In this document: one piece after another, positions 55,543-64,000 of the stretch
Layout of the letters: each line of letters opens with the position of its first letter
Position numbering within the stretch: the stretch's first letter is position 1
Translations under genes and position numbers: made by a program
Notes under the pieces: model-generated
The model's database searches: none
The model's input: the letters and a program-made list of their open reading frames with translations, nothing else
What the model was told of the DNA's origin: nothing
Source of the DNA: an uncultured Actinomycetes bacterium
Lineage (GTDB): Bacteria > Actinomycetota > Actinomycetes > Nanopelagicales > Nanopelagicaceae
Length of the DNA: 64,000 nt
Reading direction: 5' to 3'
Assembly (NCBI GenBank): GCA_937876245.1
Contig: CALEGP010000010.1
Location: 37,937 to 101,936, forward strand

Positions 55543-56428
55543 TTATCTCTCCATTTGTATCATCATCATTTAGATTCTGTGGAATATCAAACTCATCACT
55601 AACTTCAATCTCGCCTTGAGCGCTACCGGTCCAAGTAATTGCCAATTCGCCAAGGGCGATCACTTGCTCAAAGCGCACCACGCCTTCCCGGTAAAGTTCC
55701 AACAGGGCTAGAAACCGAGCTACAACCACAATGGTCGATCCAGCATCACTGATCAGGTGACGAAAAGTCGATCGGCCAGTCACACGAAGCTCATCGACAA
55801 TTCGTAGCGCCTCCTCCATCACGCTGACCATAGGTCTATGAATATGCTCAATGCCTACTGTCGGAACTACTTTCGCAGCCAAAAGGCGCTGGGCAATCGC
55901 GGCGAATCGTTCCGGCCCTACACCTATCAAAACTTCGGGCAATAGAGTTGCGAAGTGAGGTTCCAGAGCCACGACTCTGGCAAAGCTCTTCTCCTCGCGC
56001 ACTAGCCTCTCGCTGAAGATTGCGGCGATCGCCTTGAAGGCCCGATATTGAAGCAATCTTGCAAAGAGCAAGTCTCGAGCTTCGAGGAGAGCCAGGTCTC
56101 CCTCATCTTCTACCTCTCCGGATGGCAATAATCTTGCCGCTTTGAGGTCTAGCAAGGTGGCAGCTACGACTAGGAATTCCGTTGTCTGATCAAGGTCCCA
56201 GCCATTCTCAGAGCCCTCCAGAGCCCGAATATACGCGATGAAATCATCTGTCACTACGCCCAGCGCTACCTCTGTAACATCCATTTTATGGCGTGAAATG
56301 AGTTGTAAAAGTAAGTCAAAGGGACCGTCAAAGTTAGTTAAATGTACGGAGAAACCGACAGTTGGTTCAGTAACTGGTTCAATTACCGCGCTTGTCGTTT
56401 CAGCAATTCCCGCCTGTGCCTCGCTCAT
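55535..56428 (-). CDS. scpA: Segregation and condensation protein A
   Basis: This kleisin bridges SMC heads. The 297-residue protein has the family N-terminus VHLTNFDGPFDLLLQLISRHKMD and a C-terminal winged helix. The open frame extends upstream to 56506, but I choose ATG 56428 because TACCTT lies exactly six bases before it and the longer version would overlap parA. It is divergent from parA with a 59-base gap, so condensin and partition genes share a control region. Confidence 0.92.
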   Translation of the reverse strand: MSEAQAGIAETTSAVIEPVTEPTVGFSVHLTNFDGPFDLLLQLISRHKMDVTEVALGVVTDDFIAYIRALEGSENGWDLDQTTEFLVVAATLLDLKAARLLPSGEVEDEGDLALLEARDLLFARLLQYRAFKAIAAIFSERLVREEKSFARVVALEPHFATLLPEVLIGVGPERFAAIAQRLLAAKVVPTVGIEHIHRPMVSVMEEALRIVDELRVTGRSTFRHLISDAGSTIVVVARFLALLELYREGVVRFEQVIALGELAITWTGSAQGEIEVSDEFDIPQNLNDDDTNGEINV

Positions 56429-56434
56429 GGCGCA

Positions 56435-56440
56435 AAGGTA
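56435..56440 (-). promoter_or_regulatory. -10 element of scpA (leaderless)
   Basis: TACCTT on minus lies six bases before ATG 56428. It fixes the scpA start as shorter than the longest open frame. Confidence 0.45.
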
Positions 56441-56452
56441 ATGCACTTGCGC

Positions 56453-56481
56453 TTGCACTGGTAATCGCACCGCCGTAGAGT
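56453..56481 (+). promoter_or_regulatory. Promoter of parA (leaderless)
   Basis: TTGCAC (56453-56458) and TAGAGT (56476-56481) are 17 bases apart, and the parA ATG at 56488 follows after six bases. This is the best complete promoter among the leaderless starts in the window. Confidence 0.6.
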
Positions 56482-56487
56482 CCAGAC

Positions 56488-57408
56488 ATGGCAAAAAGCA
56501 ATTCAAAGGTTTCTCGCTTAGGAGCTAAGTCGACAAAACTCGACACAGAGTTCTCCTCGACCTCCAGCATTCTTGGTGGAAAATTGGTGGAATTTCCTCA
56601 GGTGAAAACCCCTCCATCTCCAGGTCTTGCTCGAGTTATATCAGTTGTGAACCAGAAGGGCGGCGTAGGTAAAACTACGACAACAATAAATCTAGGCGCC
56701 GCGCTCGCTGAATTGGGAAGACGAGTCCTATTAATAGACTTTGATTCTCAAGCAAGCATGACAACTGGTCTCGGAATTAAACCTCTTCAGATTAAAGAGC
56801 AGTACGGTTCAATTTGGTATTTGCTTAACGATCAAAGCGCAAACATTACTGAATACATCCTAAAATCGAATGTGCCAGGGCTCGATTTTATTCGAGGCCA
56901 TAAAGATTTAGCTGCCGCGGATGCGGCCTTCGTTTCAGAACTTGCTAAAGAGCATAAGTTGCGCAAATTACTTGAGCCGCTAATGGATCAATACGACGAT
57001 ATTCTTATCGATTGTTCTCCCTCCCTAGGCACCTTGACTATCAATGCTCTTACGGCATCAAATGGCGTCTTGATACCAATGGAGTGTGAATATTTCGCGA
57101 TACTGGGTCTTGGTTTAGTTCGTGAAACCATTGAGAAGGTCAGAAGCAATACCAATCCCCATCTAGTTATCGATGGCATCCTCGCAACGATGTTTGAGCG
57201 CAAAACAGCTCACTCTCGCGAAGTCTTGGCGCTGATTGCTAAAGAATTTCCAGATGATTTACTCGATACGATTATCGCTCGCACGGTTCGATTTTCTGAA
57301 TCAAATGTTAAGGGTGAGCCAATAACAACTTACGCAAGTAGCTCGACAGGAGCAGTTTCGTACCGTCGACTTGCTCGTGAATTGATTTACCGAGGAGGAG
57401 CAAAATGA
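56488..57408 (+). CDS. ParA-family chromosome partitioning ATPase (Rv1708-like)
   Basis: This 306-residue ATPase has the deviant Walker A KGGVGKTTT at residues 57-65, the D-x-D box in LLIDFDSQASMTTGLGI and the Walker B-like ILIDCSPSLG. A disordered 48-residue Ser/Thr/Lys-rich N-terminal tail precedes the ATPase. It is the second ParA-like protein typical of actinobacteria next to scpA, distinct from the origin-proximal parA-parB pair. It overlaps a small ribbon-helix-helix-like gene by four bases. Confidence 0.9.
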   Translation: MAKSNSKVSRLGAKSTKLDTEFSSTSSILGGKLVEFPQVKTPPSPGLARVISVVNQKGGVGKTTTTINLGAALAELGRRVLLIDFDSQASMTTGLGIKPLQIKEQYGSIWYLLNDQSANITEYILKSNVPGLDFIRGHKDLAAADAAFVSELAKEHKLRKLLEPLMDQYDDILIDCSPSLGTLTINALTASNGVLIPMECEYFAILGLGLVRETIEKVRSNTNPHLVIDGILATMFERKTAHSREVLALIAKEFPDDLLDTIIARTVRFSESNVKGEPITTYASSSTGAVSYRRLARELIYRGGAK

Positions 57409-57803
57409 GCCGCAGAGTGAGTCTTCCTGGAGCTGATGAACTATTTCGTCAAACAACAACTTTAAGCGCTGTACCTTCACAGACGCCAACACCAATTGAG
57501 GACCTCCCAACTGCTCCGATAACGAGCGCCAACAAGAAGTCTGTCAGAACAACCCCGCGTCGACGGGTGAATTCTTTTGACCGCTCACCAAGTGGCCGCG
57601 AACGTCATGATGAAAAAATTACCGTGTACCTATCGCCTGAAGAACTTTATGATTTAGAACAAGCCCGCCTCGCTCTTCGCGGAGATTTGGGACTAGCGGT
57701 TGACAGAGGCCGTATCGTCCGAGAATCTCTTGCAATCATAATTGCTGATCTAGAAACGAAGGGTGATCAAAGCATCATTGCTCGCAGATTGCGCGGTAAA
57801 TAA
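57405..57803 (+). CDS. Small basic protein with a C-terminal ribbon-helix-helix-like segment, ParA partner
   Basis: This 132-residue protein has a low-complexity, Thr/Pro/Arg-rich N-terminal half (about 1-68) and a C-terminal segment EKITVYLSPEELYDLEQARL followed by a helix LAVDRGRIVRESLAIIIADLE, which fits a MetJ/Arc-type strand-helix-helix. I do not recognise a named family. Because it is translationally coupled to ParA it may be the DNA-binding partner (ParB-like role); that is inference. It is convergent with xerD with no spacer. Confidence 0.75.
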   Translation: MSRRVSLPGADELFRQTTTLSAVPSQTPTPIEDLPTAPITSANKKSVRTTPRRRVNSFDRSPSGRERHDEKITVYLSPEELYDLEQARLALRGDLGLAVDRGRIVRESLAIIIADLETKGDQSIIARRLRGK

Positions 57804-60363
<2,560 letters not shown>

Positions 60364-62103
60364 CTAACCTATCATTCCCAGGCTTGCCTTAGCGACCAAC
60401 TCCAATAATTCTCCAGCGTGTTCCTGTGCTGTCGATGAATCTTCCTGTCCAGAAAGCAACCTTGCAATTTCCTTACGACGACCTGCGCCATTAACTTCGA
60501 CTACATCACTTTGAGTTACAGACCCATCTTCACTCTTCATAACAACCAAATGCTGGTCTGCCCAACTGGCCACCTGTGCCAGATGCGTAACAACAATCAC
60601 TTGGGCGCTTCTAGCAAGCAAGGCCAATCTCCGCCCGACCTCTACTGCTGCTTTACCCCCTACCCCAGCATCAACTTCGTCAAAAATATAGGTACCTATA
60701 GGCGAACTCTTTGCCAATACAACCTCAACGCCGAGCATCACCCTGGAAAGCTCCCCGCCACTAGCCACTTTACTTAAAGGCAATAACTTCCCATCCTTAT
60801 GGCTTGTGAAAAGAAAAAGTACTTCATCTAAACCACTGGCCGTAAAATCTGAATCGGACAGTCCCGGCTTTGAGGAAACTTCAATCGATAATTGTGCGTT
60901 GGGCATTGCCAGAGCTGACAACTCTTGAGTAATTGAGTTAGATAACGATTGCGCCGAAGTTTTACGTCTCTCGCTGACTAGTAAAGCACAGCTCTGCATT
61001 TGGGCGAAAAGCGCCTTCAGCTCCGAATTTAACTGAAGCAATTTCTCATCCCCGCCAGTCAAATCTTGAATCTTCTCACTTGCTAACTGAGCATCGTGAA
61101 GTAGCGCAATAAAACTCTCATTCTTCTCTGATCCCTTGCCGTATTTTTTGATCAAACTCAATATCTGACTCTTTCGAGTTTGCAGTTCATCAAATCTGCG
61201 GGGGTCCGCCTCTAACTTTGATAAGTACCGCTCTAAGGCTGAACTCGTTTCTGTTAAGTCATACACTAAATCGGCAAATCGATCTATAATCCTATCCAAT
61301 TGCGAATCTTTTTTCGCAAGCCCATCCAAAATCTTTTTTGCGGCGATTAAAGAACTTATCGCTGACCCCTCCTCATTATTGGCAGAGGCCATCGCTAAAA
61401 GTAGGCCGCTATTTAATTCTTCGACTGAGCCCAGTTTATTAATCTCATTTTCTAATTCTGTTAACTCACCATCCTTTGGCTCTACTCGCGCAAAATCATC
61501 GACGAAATCCCTAAGTTTGGCTATTTCCAAATCTCGCACTGCAATTTGTGATTGCAGCTCGCCTACCCTCTTTTGCAGCAAGTTGTAGGACAAATAACTC
61601 TCGCTGTACTCTTGAATTAGTTGTGGATAATCACCAAATGAATCTAGAAGATCGCGTTGCACAGTCGGCTTACTTAACCTACCAGAAGTGGATTGCGCAT
61701 GAATCTCAATAAGTTCCTGGCCCAATTCCGAAATCTGCGTAGCTGTACTGGCTATTCCCCCTAATGTAATCTTAGATTTTCCTTGATCAGTAACGCTCCT
61801 GCTTATGATTACACAGTCATCTTCCGTGAACGCTCCAGAATCCTCAACACGAGAGATTAAATCCTCCGTTAGTAAAAATTTTCCGCTTACCATTAATCTT
61901 TCGTCTCCTCGTCGGACTAAATCGGAATCAGACTTCGCCCCCAAAATGAGATTAAGTGCGGTGAGAACCATGGTCTTTCCAGCGCCAGTTTCGCCGGTGA
62001 TAACAGTTAATCCATCCCTCAATTCAAGTTCAGCGCTATCTATAACACCAAGACCTCTGATATTTAATTCAACCAGTGAGCTTTTTGTAATCTTAGAAGC
62101 CAT
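60364..62103 (-). CDS. recN: DNA repair protein RecN
   Basis: This SMC-like ATPase acts in double-strand-break repair. The 579-residue protein has Walker A GETGAGKT at residues 37-44, a long central coiled coil (about 150-370), the ABC signature VASGGELSRVML and Walker B in FDEVDAGVGGKAA. The length is normal for the family. It lies in the actinobacterial tlyA-nadK-recN-pyrG cluster. Confidence 0.95.
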   Translation of the reverse strand: MASKITKSSLVELNIRGLGVIDSAELELRDGLTVITGETGAGKTMVLTALNLILGAKSDSDLVRRGDERLMVSGKFLLTEDLISRVEDSGAFTEDDCVIISRSVTDQGKSKITLGGIASTATQISELGQELIEIHAQSTSGRLSKPTVQRDLLDSFGDYPQLIQEYSESYLSYNLLQKRVGELQSQIAVRDLEIAKLRDFVDDFARVEPKDGELTELENEINKLGSVEELNSGLLLAMASANNEEGSAISSLIAAKKILDGLAKKDSQLDRIIDRFADLVYDLTETSSALERYLSKLEADPRRFDELQTRKSQILSLIKKYGKGSEKNESFIALLHDAQLASEKIQDLTGGDEKLLQLNSELKALFAQMQSCALLVSERRKTSAQSLSNSITQELSALAMPNAQLSIEVSSKPGLSDSDFTASGLDEVLFLFTSHKDGKLLPLSKVASGGELSRVMLGVEVVLAKSSPIGTYIFDEVDAGVGGKAAVEVGRRLALLARSAQVIVVTHLAQVASWADQHLVVMKSEDGSVTQSDVVEVNGAGRRKEIARLLSGQEDSSTAQEHAGELLELVAKASLGMIG

Positions 62104-62141
62104 CGACTAAAAGCCCAGTTGACTACTAAATATATTGCCCA

Positions 62142-62993
62142 TTAGAAGTTCTCTCCGCGCCAACCTTTTATGGGCAATTTGAATTTCGCTACTAGCCGAT
62201 CGGTAAAATTACTTTCGTTTATATATGCGAGCTGAATCTCTTCATCCTCTTTTGTCAAAACTATGCGGTCACCTGCGATTAGTGGGAATTGCCGTAAACC
62301 ATCGGCCGAAATCGACGCCGCTTCAGATTCCAAATCCACCACAATTTCACTATCGGGAGATACGACCATTGGCCGGGAGAAAAGTGCATGTGCTGCCAAT
62401 GGCAAAAGCACGAGGGCATTTACTTCGGGCCAGACAACCGGACCGCCTGCTGAAAAGGCATAGGCTGTTGAACCAGTTGGTGTAGCGCAGATAATCCCAT
62501 CACAGCCCCATTTTGATAATGGTCTACCATCGATTTGCAGAAAGAGCTCCAGCATCTGCATTGAGCTTCGGTCAATAGCAACTTCATTTAGAGCCCAACC
62601 AGTTGTAACAATATTTCCAGCTCTGTGCACTTCATATTTCAAAACCAGACGCGGTTCGCCGTGGATCGCACCCTTAATTAACGCGGAGACTATTTCTTCA
62701 GCAGATGGCTGAACAATTTCCGCCATAAACCCAACATTACCCAAATTAATTCCAATTATAGGAACTTCATGACCTCGTAGGATCTCAGCTGCCCGCAAAA
62801 TCGTTCCATCGCCACCCAGAACAATTGCCCAATCCAATTCGGCGATGGATGAGATCTCTCTTGCCCCCGAAACTAAATCGGGATAATTTGAAAATATTTC
62901 GAAATTCGCCGCAACAAACTTTGCGGCCAATTCATTTGCGAACTTTGCGGCCGAAGATCTAGTTGGATGAACTACTAGTAAGACGCTACTCAT
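62142..62993 (-). CDS. nadK: NAD kinase
   Basis: This enzyme phosphorylates NAD+ to NADP+. The 283-residue protein has the GGDGT motif at residues 60-64, the NE/D motif in WALNEVAID and CDGIICATPTGSTAYAFSAGG. It overlaps tlyA by four bases and is followed by recN after 38 bases. Confidence 0.96.
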   Translation of the reverse strand: MSSVLLVVHPTRSSAAKFANELAAKFVAANFEIFSNYPDLVSGAREISSIAELDWAIVLGGDGTILRAAEILRGHEVPIIGINLGNVGFMAEIVQPSAEEIVSALIKGAIHGEPRLVLKYEVHRAGNIVTTGWALNEVAIDRSSMQMLELFLQIDGRPLSKWGCDGIICATPTGSTAYAFSAGGPVVWPEVNALVLLPLAAHALFSRPMVVSPDSEIVVDLESEAASISADGLRQFPLIAGDRIVLTKEDEEIQLAYINESNFTDRLVAKFKLPIKGWRGENF

Positions 62994-63778
62994 TGCGGTC
63001 CAATAGAAATTGCCGCATCTAAGTCGTTCTCAGAGAGTTCGCCTACCCCGCGTTTAAGCCACAAAAAATACTCCACATTCCCAGCCGGGCCTGGGAGTGA
63101 GCTAGCAACTACACCGCTGCACCCAAGTCCCATGTCATAAGCGCAATCAGCAACCTCCATCACAGCCGTTTTACGAAGGGAACTATCTCTAACTACTCCT
63201 CCGGCCCCCAATTTCTCTCGCCCGACTTCGAATTGCGGTTTGACCATTACTAAATAATCCGCAGATGTCTTGGAGACCGAAACAAGCGCCGGCAATACTA
63301 AAGTTAACGAAATAAAAGAAAGATCCGCAACAACTAAATCTACTGGCTCTCCTACTTGTTCAATTGTTAAGTGGCGAACATTTGTGCGGTCCAAGATTTT
63401 GACTCTCTCATCACTGCGCAATTCCCAGGCAAGTTGACCATAACCAACATCTACCGCAATTACATTTCCAACTGCGCGCTTCAATAGTACGTCAGTGAAT
63501 CCCCCTGTTGAAGCTCCGGCATCTAGCGCGCGTTTTCCCGCTACGACAATCTCTGGAAATGCATCGAGAGCACCGGCCAATTTGTGGCCACCTCTAGAAA
63601 CAAAATCTGCCCGCTCGCCCTGGATGGTGATTGATGTTTCGGCATCCACTTGAGTAGCAGGTTTTGACGCTGGTATTCCTATAACAAGAACCGATCTAGA
63701 TTCGATCAAATCAGCTGCGTGGTCCCTGGAGCGTGCCAGCCCTCTGCGTACCAATTCCGAATCCAAACGAGTCTTCAC
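62990..63778 (-). CDS. tlyA: TlyA, rRNA 2'-O-methyltransferase with S4 domain
   Basis: TlyA methylates 2'-OH groups of 16S and 23S rRNA cytidines in mycobacteria, where its loss gives capreomycin resistance. The 262-residue protein has an S4 RNA-binding domain (RLDSELVRRGLARSRDHAADL) and a FtsJ-like methyltransferase with DAGASTGGFTDVLL at 86-99 and VADLSFISL. The start is GTG. It follows a 48-residue gene and overlaps nadK. Confidence 0.93.
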   Translation of the reverse strand: MKTRLDSELVRRGLARSRDHAADLIESRSVLVIGIPASKPATQVDAETSITIQGERADFVSRGGHKLAGALDAFPEIVVAGKRALDAGASTGGFTDVLLKRAVGNVIAVDVGYGQLAWELRSDERVKILDRTNVRHLTIEQVGEPVDLVVADLSFISLTLVLPALVSVSKTSADYLVMVKPQFEVGREKLGAGGVVRDSSLRKTAVMEVADCAYDMGLGCSGVVASSLPGPAGNVEYFLWLKRGVGELSENDLDAAISIGPQ

Positions 63779-63787
63779 AGAACTTTC

Positions 63788-63934
63788 CTAAAGCCCGTCT
63801 ATTTCTGACAGTACCCGATTGAGATCGCTATGGATTTCCTCGAACTCTTTAGAATGCGAATCAAGTACTTTCTCCTGAACTGTTGATATCTTTCTCTTAA
63901 TCTCCTCAAGCGAAAGAACGCTATTTTCATTCAT
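63788..63934 (-). CDS. Small conserved-position hypothetical protein
   Basis: The 48-residue protein starts MNENSVLSLEEIKRKISTVQ, is highly charged and predicted helical throughout, possibly a short coiled coil. I do not recognise a family. A similarly small gene occupies this place upstream of tlyA in M. tuberculosis (Rv1693), so it is probably real. It lies nine bases before tlyA and three bases after the preceding gene's stop. Confidence 0.65.
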   Translation of the reverse strand: MNENSVLSLEEIKRKISTVQEKVLDSHSKEFEEIHSDLNRVLSEIDGL

Positions 63935-63937
63935 GGA

Positions 63938-64000
63938 TCAATTCCCCGATTTCTTTACAGCCGATTTCTTTACAGCCGATTTCTTTACAGCCGATTTCTT
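63938..64000 (-). CDS. C-terminal tail of a Lys/Ala-rich protein, cut by the window edge
   Basis: Twenty residues are visible on minus, made of KKSAV repeats ending in KKSGN and a TGA stop. Most of the gene lies beyond base 64000. Lysine-rich pentapeptide tails are known on actinobacterial DNA- or RNA-binding proteins (HupB- or histone-like tails). Nothing visible identifies the main domain. Confidence 0.6.
   Translation of the reverse strand, partial: KKSAVKKSAVKKSAVKKSGN
63947..64000. repeat. 15-bp in-frame tandem repeats
   Basis: The unit CCGATTTCTTTACAG is present three times and a partial fourth at the window end, with no mismatch that I see. It encodes KKSAV on the minus strand. The identical nucleotide copies suggest recent expansion by slippage. 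Confidence 0.9.

Noticed and set aside
56429..56506. Longer scpA start at 56506
   Set aside because: It would overlap parA and its promoter; the TACCTT hexamer six bases before ATG 56428 and the family N-terminus support the shorter form.
63947..64000. CRISPR-like array
   Set aside because: The 15-bp units are directly contiguous with no spacers and encode KKSAV in frame.

Overview
This window is a gene-dense, mobile-element-free piece of an actinobacterial chromosome. GC content looks like the mid-40s per cent by eye. Actinobacterial hallmarks are a BldD-like regulator next to a pyrR-led pyrimidine operon, an mIHF-type nucleoid protein beside (here fused to) guanylate kinase, PafB/PafC, mycothiol ligase MshC, DUF3090, HelY, FtsR-type MerR, a Cmk-Der fusion and a helicase-degenerate PriA. 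Low GC, near-zero spacers, overlapping genes and absence of transposons or prophage suggest a streamlined freshwater actinobacterium, such as the acI / Nanopelagicales group. That lineage call is inference.

Layout. 1-0.1 kb: start of a BldD-like gene on the minus strand. 0.2-9.9 kb: pyrR-pyrB-pyrC-carA-carB-pyrK-pyrD-pyrF, with a PyrR-type hairpin over the first ribosome binding site; this is de novo UMP synthesis. 9.9-20.2 kb: mIHF-Gmk fusion, rpoZ, coaBC, metK, priA, def, fmt, rsmB, rpe, hisE, hisG. 20.2-27.9 kb: mixed-strand genes (serB, an ABC ATPase, ung, two membrane proteins, alcohol dehydrogenase, tRNA-Leu, M20 peptidase, aldo/keto reductase). 27.9-36.1 kb: phosphatase, DUF3090, kinase-fold protein, mshC, metH, HAD hydrolase, trmI. 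36.1-44.0 kb: FKBP lipoprotein, pafB, pafC, tatA, tatC, a remnant of a lipid kinase, helY, 5'-3' exonuclease, polyprenol-phosphate mannosyltransferase. The Pup-proteasome genes normally found between trmI and pafB are absent.

At 44.0 kb a sequence closely resembling an actinobacterial dif site lies between two convergent genes. Gene direction switches there: almost everything to the left is on plus and almost everything to the right is on minus. I infer that this is the replication terminus. From 44 to 64 kb the minus strand carries gcvP, two MerR regulators, a DUF151 nuclease, an FHA protein, gcvH, pgsA, cmk-der, tyrA, aroH, rluB, scpB, scpA, xerD, pyrG, recN, nadK, tlyA, a 48-residue protein and the Lys-rich tail of a gene cut by the window edge. 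Only parA and its small partner are on plus.

At least seventeen starts have a -10-like TANNNT hexamer exactly six bases upstream of ATG, GTG or TTG, pointing to widespread leaderless transcription. serB and the ABC ATPase gene appear to share one symmetric -10 element with start codons 18 bp apart. No gene-free stretch exceeds 300 bases; the longest is the AT-rich 244-bp spacer at 53900-54143.
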